This document shows positions 42,394 through 55,400 of a stretch of 64,000 nucleotides of DNA, one piece after another. Position numbers and translations under genes: made by a program. The notes under the pieces are model-generated. The model worked only from the letters and a program-made list of their open reading frames with translations, searched no databases and had not been told where the DNA came from. This DNA is from Monocercomonoides exilis. Its lineage: Eukaryota; Preaxostyla; Oxymonadida; Polymastigidae. Every line of letters starts with the position of its first letter. Positions within the stretch are counted from its first letter, which is position 1. The stretch covers positions 553,501 through 617,500 of the forward strand of contig LSRY02000001.1 in the NCBI GenBank assembly GCA_001643675.2. Direction: 5' to 3'.

Positions 42394-44398
42394 TTACTCT
42401 TCGCCTTTGTCTTCAACGTTCACTACGCTCAATCCTTCATGCTCCTCAACCCTTCCTTCCAGTCCTTCCTGCACCTCTTCTATCTCTTCCTCGTTCTGGA
42501 TAAGTGATGATCCGACACTGCTCCCAGCATCCCCGCCTTCTCCGATCTCGCTGCTTCCATCAGTATCGATGGAGCTCATTTCCTGTGCCCTCGTTCCTGC
42601 TTTCGGGTTGAGTGCTCCGTGTAGTGTTGTTGATGTCACACGCTCAGCAGAGGTCGGTGCCAGCCAGATCATCAGCATCCACCCAAACACCGCAGCTATG
42701 CAGTGCGACGCAAGAGACATGATGGCTCGGCCGCGCCCACCAAGAAACGGGCTTCCGATCAGACACGTCATGAACATTGCACAGACTACGATGACGTAAA
42801 TGACAAACACCCTGTAACGTCCTTTGATGGCACGCGGATGCTGGCGAGATACAACAAAGCACCGGATGCAGGTGTATAGGAACCACATCGCCCAGATCAG
42901 CACCAAAACGAGCGACACGATGGCAATGGCGGTCTGTGCATATGTCTCGTTCAGATATCGCTCAACAACAGGATCAGAAATCTCAGTGATCGACAGAATC
43001 TGGTAGAAGATGTAGAAGATGCCTGCATATATCATCCGAGGAAGCACAAAACTGAACCAGTTTCCAAGCACAGATTTGTTGAATAAAAAAAATGAAAATG
43101 ATGAGAGTCGCAAGAAGTTAAAATTTTTGTTTGAAATATATTCGATTTTCATTTAAAAAATATTTTTTCAAAGATAAATAAAGAAAGAAAAACAATTATA
43201 TTCATTGCAAACCCTTTGAATGTGGTTTTTCTTGTGATAAATCCTCCGAGCAATGTGAGAATAAATACCATTGAAAACGACAAGAAGAGTGAGGAGAAAA
43301 TGCAGTCAAATACAGAAACCACGATTGATTTCAAAGTGACAGATAAGAAGAAAATTGGATTATCAAATAAGATATCGAAGATCACGTAGAACACCAGCCA
43401 CTATGTTCAAATAAGAAAAACATTATTTGATTAACACAAAAATATTCAATAAAAAAAGGATGGCAGACTATTTGCTCCACTGTTTTCTTTTCTGTATGGC
43501 TGAAAAACATGTAAATAAACCATCCAAACAATATGCATGTAATAAACAACTGTACGTAACGATATATAATTTGGAAGTAAGTGTAAAGCTCGCTACTATA
43601 TGTTTGCACCATATAAATGTCTCCAACTGCTTCATAAACAGCATCTTTGACTTCAGCTTGAGCGCTATAAAAAAGAATAGACAAATCATAATCTCCTGGT
43701 TGGCCTGTGTAAAGTGTAATCTACAAAAAGAACAATAAATTTTTAATAAATGCAAATATTAGAATTATATATACTTCAGAACAGTTTACAGATCCAACAT
43801 TACAGCTTACAACATGTGATTGACTGTACGTTTCAGTTTTTTGAGTTTTGTAGTTTGTAATGTTAAAAGTGATTTTCAAAAGAATGTTAAATCCAATATT
43901 TTGATCTTTGTGTGTTGGAATCATTCCAAAGCTAGTGAAAAGCCAATTTGAACGAGAATAATGAGATGAATAATTTATTGGTTTTGTTTCCTAAATTGAA
44001 ATTTAATTTCATTAAAGTTAATACTCGTTATCTATTGAATCAATTTCGTATGCGCAAACGTTAAATAATCGTAAATCTCCTCCACTGCAGATTGCTGAAT
44101 CAAAATCTGTTGTTCCTGGAGGACATCTCCACGTCGATGTAGTTCTGACATCATAAATTCTTTTTATTGCAAAAGTTGAGAATGAAAGCGCCTATGTATT
44201 GACCATTGTCGAAACATTGCATTCATTTTTAAAACAAAATGAAATGTTCTCAATGTACATAACACAAAGCAAAAAACATACGAAAATATATATCAAGCTA
44301 ATGACAATGGATAATATCAATCCACAGTGATTGAAAAACTTTGTTTCAAAGCATTGAGTTGAATATGGTCTCTTTGCTCCACGATTCTGCTCGGACAT
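42394..44398 (-). CDS. TMEM181-like (Wntless-type domain) membrane protein
   Basis: Six exons: 44398-44282, 44191-44060, 43990-43775, 43720-43469, 43400-43213, 43051-42394. Phases agree and give 520 aa. TM1 (about residues 25-45) is followed by a lumenal domain of about 165 residues with paired cysteines and N-glycosylation sequons, then seven membrane segments and an acidic cytosolic tail. Family signatures are TVEQIWLVFYVIFDILFDNP, matching the EQ-W-x-NDP block of TMEM181, and FKGFVLPRMIYAGIFYIF, matching its FYLPK helix. TMEM181 and Wntless belong to the GOST-type Golgi/secretory membrane proteins, so trafficking of cargo is a reasonable but unproven role. The end of exon 2 is the least certain boundary: the frame stays open 14 codons past the chosen GTTTGC donor. 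An open frame upstream of 43051 is intronic and should not be taken as an N-terminus. Confidence 0.72.
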
Positions 44399-45010
44399 TT
44401 TTATTAGAGATCATACCCATTTCTTCTCATCAAAATCATTTAAAGTTTTTACCGTTGAGCATAATAAACATCAATGCTTATCTAAACTATACGAACAAAA
44501 AAATTGTTTATTTGATAAGATAAAAAGAACAAATCAACATGACTTTAGTATTTGAAATGCTTGCGAGAAAGATTTAAAGATTGTTTGGAAATGAAAGTGA
44601 AGTGATTTATAAATAGAGGTTTCAAGTTGCAGTATTACACAAAAATAAAAAACGAGAGCGATATTTTAAATAGCAAAGGTATGCAAAGGAATTGCCGAGA
44701 ACATTGCGCCTCATTGAATTTTTATTCAGTGAGGAATTTCGATGAGAATGAAATGAAATGAAATGAAATGAAAAATCCACCAAATAATAAGACATATTCG
44801 CAATATGTAAATACATTGGTGTAACGTTTGTTTCGATTCAAATGCTGAGCAAAGCAGACATTTCAAACATTCTGATGATGACAGAAAAAAAAAACATCCA
44901 AGCATTTCTTCAATTAGCAATAACCTGCACTAAATGTGTTGACTCTGCTGATGAATTCTGTTGTGTATGTATGAGAAAACAAATCTCCACTTCTTCCTGC
45001 TCTGTGCAAT
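44399..45010. other. Intergenic between two minus-strand genes
   Basis: Promoter side of the TMEM181-like gene and 3' side of the importin-like gene. It contains a short ATGAA repeat near 44740-44771. No gene was seen. Confidence 0.45.
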
Positions 45011-48000
45011 TCACACGTCAATTTCGTGCTCCCCTTCGAACTCGTCCGCATCCAGTTCGTTCGGGAAGAAGATGTCCAGCAGTTTTTCTGCTTTGCTCTT
45101 CAGCTGCCCAACAGGCGTTGACTGAGCAATTGTGAAAAGCTCATCCACAACTCCTTCCTGAATCATCATCGTCTTCATGTTGGAGTGCCAGAACACATCA
45201 AAACGGGCTTTTTCGCTCTGCCTTCGCTTCTTTGACACCTGCCTGGAATGTGAAAGGGATTGCTTGAAACCAAATCTGCTTTTCCCTCGCTTATCTTTTT
45301 TATTATGCTCGTAATTGTCATCTGACTCTTCTTCTTCTTCCTCTTCCTCTTCAATATCATCACCATCACCATCATCTTTCATTTTTGCTTTTCTTTTATC
45401 ATTAAAGTAATTACTGCTATCAAATGGTATTTTTTTGCTGGTTAATTCATTATACCCAGAAGATGACGATGATTTATAAGAAGAATAGTTTCGATTATCT
45501 CTTGTTCTCTTCTGTGCTGACGCATTCCCCTCATTCAGGAATTCGTCTTCATCATAACTCTCTTCGCTTTCCTCTGTTTCTTCATTCGTGTAATCATCAT
45601 CATCATCATCATCTTCTTCTTCTTCGTCATCATCACTTTCTTCTCCTTCCATTTTATAACCAGAATTTCTTCCAAATCTCAAATTCTCTCCAGACAAGCT
45701 CTTTGAGGAAGATGATGAAGTAACTGGCAGAATTGATGACAATTCCTGCCACGCCTGCTCCAATTCATCGCTTTCTCTGCACTGATGTTCTGCTTCCTGA
45801 TTACCAATCTTCTCCTTCCTCTTCTCTTCCTCTTTCTCCATCTTTCTCCTCCTCCTCTTCTTCTCTTCTTTCTTCCCCACTTTCCCATTCACTTGCATCA
45901 ACCCCATCCGCTTCGCCCTCTCAATCATCACCAGCAGCGCCTCCAGCAGCGACAGGCAGTTCAGCACCATCACTGCGCTGCTGTGGTACTTTTCCATCGC
46001 AGCACTCAGCAGAAGAGGGAAATGCTCACTCAGCAAAAAGTCTGCAAAGGTCATTGAGCCTGTCCGCAGCATCAGACTCAGCACAAACGACACGGCTTCT
46101 GAAATGACTTCGTCGCTGCGAAACTGCTCTCGAGCACGCAGCGCAAATTCGTCGTCTTCAGAAGAAGAGGAAGAGGAAGAGGAAGTGGAAGAAGAAGAAG
46201 TTGTTGTTGATGATGATGAATCGCTCTTTTGCGCATTCAACTCTGTCTTTTCGCAGAGCTCGTCTGTGATGACTGCCTTTGCCGACAGCACCGCAAACTT
46301 GTTCTCTGCCAGCTCCTCCACAGCCTTCGGCGACAGCAGAACCATGTTGGCTGCAGCTCGAAACGCATGGAAGCGAATTTTTGGAGAATGATGCGCAAAA
46401 AGCAGGACGAGAAAGGGCAGAAAACCAGATTCTGCTGCGATTGTAGCGTCTGTCTCTGTCTGTGAGGTGAAGTTGCAGAAGAACGAGCAGATTTCTGAAA
46501 GCAGCTCGGCAGCGTCGGACTCGTCTTCAAAGGCGCTTCCTTTGTGAAGACTGGGGAAAGGGAGTTCGAAATGAGTAATAAAAATTTTAATTATTTAATA
46601 AATAAATAAATAAATTAAGAGAAAGAAAATGCGTTTGAATATTTTGTTTTTGGATGAAAAAAAAAAAAAAAGTAAACATTTCTGCCAGAAAAGCCAACTT
46701 TAAAAAAAACTAATTCAAAAATAATGTACGAATCCCTTTCTCCCTCTTCCTCGCTTTCTCTTTCTCTTTCTCTCTTTCTATCTTTACCTCATTCATTCAT
46801 TCATTCTTTCTTTCTCCTTTCTCTTTAAATGCACACATTGAAGCAGTGATTTCGATGATCCTTCTGATCACCTGTGTGTCTCTCAAGCATTCTCTTCCCT
46901 CAGGAATTCTTGCCAGAAACGTGGCACAGCGCAGCGCATCCAGAAGTGTGTTGGTTTTTGTTTGGGGAACCGAAGAAGAAGAAGAAGAAGAAGAAGAAGA
47001 AGAAGAAGAAGAAGAAGAAGATGATGATGATGATGAAGCAGATCCTCGCTCATCTGTATCTGAGTTTATTTTTGTTTCAGTTAAATTTGAAGAAGAAGAT
47101 AAAGAAGACTGGAACGGTGATGGAGTTGAATTAGAAAATGGAAAAGAGTCTGGAAATAAATCGACCTGATCTTCTTCGTTTTCTGAGTCAATAGCATCAT
47201 TATCATCTTCCTCATCTTCTTCGTTTCTTTCATCATCTTCTTCGTCTTCGTCTTCGTCTTCATCTTCATCTTCATCATCGTCACTTTCAAAATCCCCACC
47301 TTTTCTATTCTTCCGTTTTCTTTTAGAGCCATTTAAACGTCTGCTTGAACGCTTCACAGTGTCATCAATCTTTTCGTTTTCTGGAAGATTGTCAAGAAGG
47401 TTGTCGTTCCAGTACAGGAAAATAATCAGCTGAGCAGCAATGCTTTGCACAATGAACAGCGGCACCACATGACTTGACTCAGAAAGCGTTGTCTTTGGAT
47501 TCTCAATGAAAGAGCGCGATCTGGTATCTATGGAAGCTGCAAAATCATGAACAGAAATATGCATTTGGTTCGATTTACAAGAAAAAGAGAATAAATGATT
47601 CAAGAGAATGTTGAGTCTCAGAGAATGAAAAAAGAAAAAATGAAAGCGCAGCAAACAAGTTCTTTCGGAAAACCACTGAGCAACAAGGGACAAAAGCGAT
47701 ATGATGCAAGGAATCATCGAAAGCGGCTCAATTGCCCAGCCGGCTGTGATGCTTTCGTTTTCGCTTATCATCACCTGATTTGGCGTAATCTCTGGGAAAA
47801 CAATACTTTTCGGTCTGCAAACTTTTTCAAATTTAGAGTCTGACTTAACTATATATTTGTCATCTCTGATATTGCCCGTAAGGAGCCAGTACAAAACTTC
47901 CAAAAATCCTGCTTCTATGATCCTTTCATCAAGAGGATCAATATCCGTTAATATATTTGTAATGCACCACGTTGCTTGAAATCTTATTCTGCTTATTTTT

Positions 48001-48645
48001 GATGTCATGCATTTGATGACTTCAATGTGCCCATTTTCCATAACTATTTGATCAACATAATCCCTGTGCTCAACAGCAATGTTTGAAAGTATCCATAGAG
48101 CAAGATATTGATGATACGGATGCTTCAAATCTGAAGTTATTTGAATAATTCTTGGAAGAGATCCAGCGTCAATTATTGTTTGCGTGGGTGTTTTGCACAG
48201 CGAAGCTGATACGAGAATTAGTATTTCTTTGAGAGCTAAAAGTCTCTTGTTTGGCTGTTTATCATCAAGATAGGACAACATTTCCGACAACCTTGAAAGC
48301 TAAAAACAATAATGAATTAAAAAATTGATATTATGAAAGAATGAAAAAACTTTTTGCTGGATATGCCGAGGAAGTGAAAGGAAATCTTCATTCTGTTTTG
48401 ATTTTCGTTTTGATGACAAAACAGAATAACGATTTAGCATTCTAAATAAAGCCACTTCAACTCCCTTATTATATGTACTTTCATCCAAAACGTTGTCTGC
48501 ATAAGTGAAATTTAAAAACCGCAATTACGAAAAAAATAGTTTCCATGAATAACGATAAAAATAGCAAATATAAACCTCTCTCAAAATATATCTTTCGATA
48601 GTTAGATCTTGCGCTTGCTATGTTTTCCTGCAAAGCCAAAGACAT
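45011..48645 (-). CDS. Importin-alpha-like ARM-repeat protein with acidic insertions
   Basis: Four exons: 48645-48576, 48496-48351, 48299-46837, 46550-45011. They join in phase to 1072 codons plus stop. The N-terminus (MSLALQENIASARSNYRKIY, then VLSSKRKSKQNEDFLSLPR) is basic and could act as a degenerate importin-beta-binding segment. ARM repeats follow: LPRIIQITSDLKHPYHQYLA, LWILSNIAVEHRDYVDQIV, TWCITNILTDIDPLDERI, and after exon 4 begins LLSEICSFFCNFTSQTETDA and FHAFRAAANMVLLSP. Two very large Asp/Glu/Ser insertions (about residues 408-540 and 660-1000) separate and follow the repeats. A possible in-frame 156-nt intron (47676-47521) covers a Phe/Leu-rich non-ARM patch; removing it gives about 1020 aa. 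A nuclear-import adaptor is the best guess, but the low-complexity content is far above the usual 520-residue family size. Confidence 0.65.
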
Positions 48646-49420
48646 AGCATGAAAACTGAATGTTCAAAGTCAATAAAAAAATATGTTGGTATACTTCCCA
48701 AAAGAAAATGTTTTCAAAGGATAGATTCAATATTGTGCAAAATTTTTACAATAATGAAAAAACTGAAATTTGTTTCAAACTTTTCCTGCAATTATATCAC
48801 AATTAGTCAAACACAATAATGCAAAAAATTTTTAAAAAAAAAAATGAGAAAAATATAAGAAAATGAAGAATGGAACAAAAGTTATAAAACAAAAAATTTT
48901 GTCCTGAATGCTAAATAGTATCATTAAAATGATTTTTTTAAATTTCCTGTTGAATTTCACATGGTAGCGAATGAATTTTTGTTGATCAAAAATGAATCAT
49001 TTATTCTATTGCAAATTCTATTGTTTCTTTTGAAAAAAGAAATATTAAAAAGAATTTCTCTTGAAAATAAAAACACTTCTGACGAATTGAAAATGATACC
49101 AGTCATTGTGAAATGAATATTTTCATTTCAAGATAACTAACATGTTTCCCAACTCAACAAACTGGTGCTGTGTTTGTGCTACTTGTCACAGGAAGGGTGA
49201 ATAAGAATTGTAATTGGAAGAACATACATGTAAAACGCAAGTTAACATCAATAAAACAAATATTATGGAAAAAAAAAAAAAAAACGTAAAAGATGAAACA
49301 AAAATAGAAAATATATTTCGAACGAATAACAACTTGCTGAATACACACACGCAAATAAGAAATGCAAAATGCATTTCAATAAAAAAAATATATAACTTTT
49401 TTTTTTTTTAAAATTCCAGC
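48646..49420. other. Intergenic upstream of the importin-like gene
   Basis: Contains the repeated block at 48709-48910 and A-rich runs. No gene was seen. Confidence 0.45.
48709..48910. repeat. Block shared with 57769-57977, upstream of two unrelated genes
   Basis: This AT-rich stretch aligns along its length with 57769-57977, in the same orientation relative to the gene. Shared landmarks in order are ATGTTTTCAA, GACAAA/GCAAAATTTTT, AATTATGAAAAAA-like, TGCAATTATATCA, AATGCAAAAAA, GAAGAATGGAACAAAA and ATTTTGTCC. Here it lies 64 bp upstream of the importin-like ATG. Confidence 0.7.
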
Positions 49421-52400
49421 TTATTTTCCATTAACAAGTAGCGTTTTCGAATTGCTCCTGCCTGACTCATCACTTTCTTTGCTCTCTTCATTTTCTCTCT
49501 GGCAATCCGAAAAGCATTCATAATCAACAGCATCTGAAATCGTAACAATCACTGCCCCCGGCGGAAATCGCTGGATGAACTCCCGCTTCAATTCCATCAG
49601 CTTCGGCCGATCTTTTGCTTCTTGGCTCAAGCACGTCTTCACACATTCATGCAACGATGACTCTCCATCTGCTCTATTCGTAGGCCTTTCACCATTCACA
49701 ATTTTATCTCCAGCCAGCTCAGCTTCATACTCACCAAATGGTACATCAAGCGTCAGGCACTCCCACAGCATCATCCCAATCGAGAATGCCACCGACTTCT
49801 TTGTTGCTCCCATCTTCTTGTTCATCTGTAATTCAGGCGCCTTCCACCTCAAGCACTCTTTTTTGAAATCATCCTCATCCTCAAACGCTGATGAAGGCGG
49901 AGGCGAGTCTGTGAACCTCTCGCTCAGAACAGAAATATTTGAAGAAGAAGAAACAATACTCAATGAAGAGATGGAAGATGAGTCTGAATCTGAAGAAGAG
50001 CAGTCAGAATGCATCGTAACACAGATCACCATGTGCTCAGAAAACAAAACAATGTGGGGACTCAGATTATCAAGAGATTGAAGAGGAACTTCCATTTCAT
50101 CAAATGAGTGGAGCGCCAGATTCGCCACCCAGAACAGGATCTGAGCAGCTGTCTGCTCCCTCTGTTGGAGGGTTCCAATAACCATCTCCTTCTTCTCATT
50201 CCGCCCATGAAGCAGCATAAACAGCGAATCTCGCAGGTCCACAATCAGCTTCTCATGAGGAGACGAGCATGCCATTGCATCCACCAAGTTTGACATTGAT
50301 GAGGTTGTTGGGCACAGATCTTCCCCTCGAACAAATGTGGAATCTGAATCAGTTGTTGAAGTGGATGAGATGGATGGAGATGGTGTTCTCTTTCTTGTCT
50401 CTTCTTCTTTCTCATCGACCTTCTCCAGCATCCATTGAGGAATCTTGTCTGAGTCTCTTCCCAATATATATTCGGTTGAGCCACTCTCAGAAAGAAGATG
50501 CTCAGATGACTCTGAATGTTCTAATGTCTTGGCATAAACCCTCTTCTTCATTTTCTCTTCATTCTTCTTTTCAGTTTCCCTCTCTGCTCTCCTCCACTGC
50601 TCTTCTGGCGACATCTCCATCGTCACCATCTCAAATGCCTTCGGATCCTTTTTGATATTATCATTCACAATCTCTCTCAGATCTTCTGCTTCATTCTTCA
50701 CCTTCTTCCAACGAACAATGAATATTATTGATACAACAAGAACAATCAAAAACAGAACAACAAGCACAATCACAATCAACAACCAATAAGATTTTCCTTC
50801 TTTTCCTCCTTCAACAAGTTTTTCATCTCCACTTGTTTTTGATTCACTCTTGTTTTTCAGAATAAATGAATCAGTGGCTGATGGCAAATCAGCTTTTCCA
50901 AATAAAATACACACGCTCACTTCTGCCTCGCTCGGCACGCCTTCAATTGTCTTCACAGGAACAGACCCATGCACCTCTTCTTCTGATATGAAACCGCTTG
51001 CATCAAACGAATATTTCTCAACCACCTCCTCATCCCCAACTGCAACAACTGTCTTGAACGAGAGGTTGCACGGAAGGAGAACCGATCCTCTGAACACGAT
51101 ATCCACCTTCTCCCCTGACTTTTCCAATGACACACTCTCCACCCTCGGAATGAAAAATGGTGATTCTCTTTCTCCTGCAATCCCTTCCAGTGAGCACCCT
51201 TCATCCAATATCCACAACGAGGTATTGTCCTTCACTCCATCCCCTCCCTTCAAACTCGTAACTTTCAATTTTGCTGTGTTTTCACACAAAATATTCCGCC
51301 TTGCCGATCCATAATTCGCTATTGATAGATTATTATTCTCAAATTTCCCATCAAATATCTCCACACTTCCACATGATAAGGAAAGCCCTCCATTTTCTGA
51401 ATTTGCCAGTGTCGAGTCCTTCATCAATCCGGAACAATTCTGAAGATCAACCATCGACCCATTCCACAGGCACAGATTTTCGAGTGAATCTTCGTTGACT
51501 CCAAACTGTTGCACGCCCGCTGCTCCATCAAACACGCACGAAGATAAGTCAACATCTGTTAAATTTGTTAAAGTCGCAATTCTCCCTTTGTATGAAGAAG
51601 AAATGCATTTTTGGCTGGTGCAATTCTCCAATTCCATCAACAAATACGAAGATGAAGATGATGAAGCCAAGCAGCACGAACCAAATGATTCTCTCGTTAT
51701 GTTTTGATATGTTGACTGCTTCAGCCGGAATGTCGACGCATTTGATGTCACACTCATTGCACATCCTTCTCTGAGCTTCGCGTTCGAAATGGCCAAGAAA
51801 TTCATCTCAACATTTGCATCTGCGCATTCAACAGAAAGCAAAGAACCAGATAGCACAGATATAGCATCGAATTCTGAATGATTACATTGGATATTTGAAT
51901 GATCTCCTGAACCGTCTGAGGAAAGCACAATCAAGCTTGCTGTGCTCTCTGCATTTCGGATTTGAACCTTCTGCAGCTGGGAGTCTTTGCAGTTGCGAAG
52001 GAGAAGGGCGGATTGTTCAAGTGTGCAACTGGAAATAAGCACCTGCTGCATTGAGATGTTCATCAGATTGCGGAAATCAAATAACCCTTTGCAATTCATA
52101 TCAGAAATATTCAAGTCCACAAATGAACAACATTGGCCGCCTCTTGCTGCCACGCATGAAGAACCGAGGCAGAGAGAGGCAAAAGTGCATCCGTTGATCG
52201 ATAATCTGCCATTCTTAACGAGAATTATGGAGCAGTTCAGTTTCATTTCAGAGTTTCCACCCCAATCTTCTTGAGCAAATGCTGTATCTGCAATAGACAA
52301 GTTGCCATCAATCAGAGATAACAAACTGGAATGAGAAGAAGAAAAAGCGCTTCCAAACAAAAACGTGAGAAATTCCATTTTCACTCTCGACGAGCACGAA

Positions 52401-55400
52401 ACGAGGCTTTTCGTCTTGCTTCCGATGCTGCTGTTCAGCATAACATTCCCCCTGACGCCTTCTGCATCCAGCGACTTGATCGAGACATCGCAAGCGCTCG
52501 CTTCCCCTGTCACCTCAGCGCTTTTGTCAATCAGCAAATTGCTGTAAACTGAAGGAATGATGTGGGGCAGCGCAACATTCAGCGAAATGCACGGTTCGCT
52601 CATTGCACCACACTGGTGCGAATCGGAGGCATTGTAGGCTGAAGAAGATGCAAATATCGTCTCGCTCTGATACACAACCACAAGCAGCAATAGATCTTGC
52701 TCGTCGCCATAGTCGGGTGCTGTGCATCCCCACATCGCAAGATCCCGGACAAACGGTGCTCTGAAATCGAGCTCAAACAGTTCGACGCCTATTTGAGTTT
52801 TGACATTCGCGCATTTCACATACATGTCTCTTCCCACAAATGCTTTGTTCTCCATGAATGTGGTGTTTTTCAACAGGAAAGGAAGCAGACCATCGCTTGC
52901 AATAGATAAGCAATCCAGGAATATCGCGCCTCCTCTTCCAGTCGCCGAGCAGAAACAGCCTGAGATTGTGGAAAAACAGCACTCAAAATACCCTCCTTCG
53001 CTCAATTTCATCATCATTCCTCCGCCGTTCTCGCTCTGGCTGCTTCCACAATTCTTGATCGACGTGTTTTGCACAGACACGCTGGAAGGCTTGCTGCCGG
53101 TGCAGCTGATGATCGATGGCTCAGAAGGAGCACTTTGGCGAAGCGAGAAAAGCGTGCAGCATTTCAGTTGCACTGTTGGACTGCCATCTTCATTCAATAT
53201 CTGTAGCTCGCCTCGCAATTCAGCCTGCGCCAGCACTGCCACAATGCTTTTGCCCATCAGCTCCATGTTGCTCATCGAAACATTCGTTAAGTCAATCCTG
53301 CTGCCATGTGATATCGTCAATATATGACTTTCGACTTGGATGGATTTGAATGAGCAGCTCGATAATTCGCATGTTCCAGTCAGACAGGCTATGATGCAAT
53401 AATGAATTGCGGTGTCGGAGATGCTGGTGAAGGAGCAGCCTTGGGCAGCAAAAGAGCTGCCAGCCGTGCTTATCAGCTTCGTCTGCCCCCACCCAGAGCC
53501 ATCCCCGCAGCGGACGTCAATGTTCATCAAGGAGCTTTTTTCATTGTTTGCAAGCACACAATCGCTCTCTTCTTCCTTTCCGTTCTGAGGCAAAATTGCT
53601 GCTCCGAAAGTCAGTACAGGACGAGACTTGGCATCAACTGAAGTTACAGAGACGTTTGAAATATCGACCTCGCTGTTCACATGTGCTTCATCAATGATCA
53701 CAAAAGTGTTCATGCTCGGTTGCGCTGGCTCTTCCAAAGCACGAAAATGCTTCTGCCCAAACTCCATTGTTGCGCATGGCTCTTCTCCACTCCCACACCG
53801 CAGAACATCCCACCCGCTGTTCTTGCTGAGATAGATTTCCTGAGAAGAGAATCCAATCAGAAATCGGCACAGATCGAAGTTTGTTTTTGTGGTGTCGTTC
53901 CCCACGAACAAGTTTGTATCGCTTGCTGTCTCACTCACTTCAAACGCCAATGTCTGCTTTGTGATGGAAACGTTCAGGTCTGACGAGAGAAAGAACATGT
54001 TTTTCCCGTGCTTTGCAGAGCACTGATCAAAGGCTATCTGCTGGAAGGAGAACGCGTTGGAAGCCGAGCAGTCGAAATAGATGCCTCCTCCCTTTCCACC
54101 TGTTTCATTTTCGGCACAGCATTTTGTAAATGTGGCATTCTCCATCACAAACTGACCTTGTGTCTCAACAACAATTTTCATCGCGCCTCCCTCCATGCTC
54201 TGGGCGCCTTTGGCATTCGTGACGTTCCAATGCAAACACTCCACATGGCTTAAAATTGAGGATGAAATCAACACAGCGCTGTCTGCATTGCCATTAGCTG
54301 TCCCTTCAAAAGTGCATTGAGTAAGAGAGATAACCTCGTCACTCGTTGTGCCTCCGTTCAATAGTTTGGATGTTGGTGGTGGAACCACGCAGATGAGAGG
54401 CTGACCAGAGATATCTGATTTTTTCACATTCAATGAAATAATCGTTGTTGGAGTGCTATCCATGTTCTCCCTCACTGTAATAGGCGCATGCTGAAGATTC
54501 GCTGAACTCAATTGGCAGTAGTCCATATTGAGACTTCCTCCGCACATCTGAAACAGCCTGTAACCTATCTGGCTGACCTCGCCCTGCTGCATCTCGAATG
54601 CGCACTTTGTCAGCGACAGGTTGCTCTCAGAAGTCAAGAATATCAGAGTTTCTATTTCAGCATCAAAAGAAGAAGGAAGCAAAAAGCGGATTGACTCGAT
54701 GGATGCATTCCCCATGGCTGCCATCACTTTTCCAGTCAGAGCATTCAGCGATTTGGCACAGGTTATTCCAGCTCGTAAATCATCTGATGATCTCAAGATC
54801 AAATCGGGATGATTCAGTTCGCTCTCAATTATCGCTGATTTGACGATAGCTATTGCTTTTGCATTTTCTTCTGCCAGCCTCTCCATGCAATAATCAACAG
54901 ACTGGCACGGATAATCCGAGAACCCACACACAACAGTATCAGCACCATCCTCGCTTCCAACATGGACTGTGCTTCCAACTTCCTCCAGAAACAGAACCAA
55001 CGGAATCGAATGCTCGTGATCATTTCCATGGAACCCACACAAATCATCAAAGGAGCTATATCTAAGAGCATAAGCAAAAGGAAGTGTTTCGTTTGTGATC
55101 GATTCTCTGAGATCTGGAGATTGAACAAACAAGTTGTTTCCATGCTTCGCTTTGTTTGGCTTTCCTGACGAAAAAGAAGGATTTGTGATGGCAAATGTCG
55201 CATTTGAGTGCTCAAGATTCAGAAAGATCCCTCCCCCAAATCCCACCTGCGAATCGAAAGGCGCCTCGCATTCTTCGAAGAAACAATCCGAAACTGTTGC
55301 TGAGAATGTGTTTGGCAGCGAGAGGAACAGCGCACCACCTCCATTTCCATCACCAGAAACAACACAATGCTCAAAAGTGCATCCGCTTATTGAAGCACCG

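Noticed and set aside
43052-43152. N-terminal extension of the 42394-43152 frame (MKIEYISNKN...)
   Set aside because: It is intronic: joining 43213 to 43051 gives FKGFVLPRMIY, matching the TMEM181-type block, whereas the extension does not.
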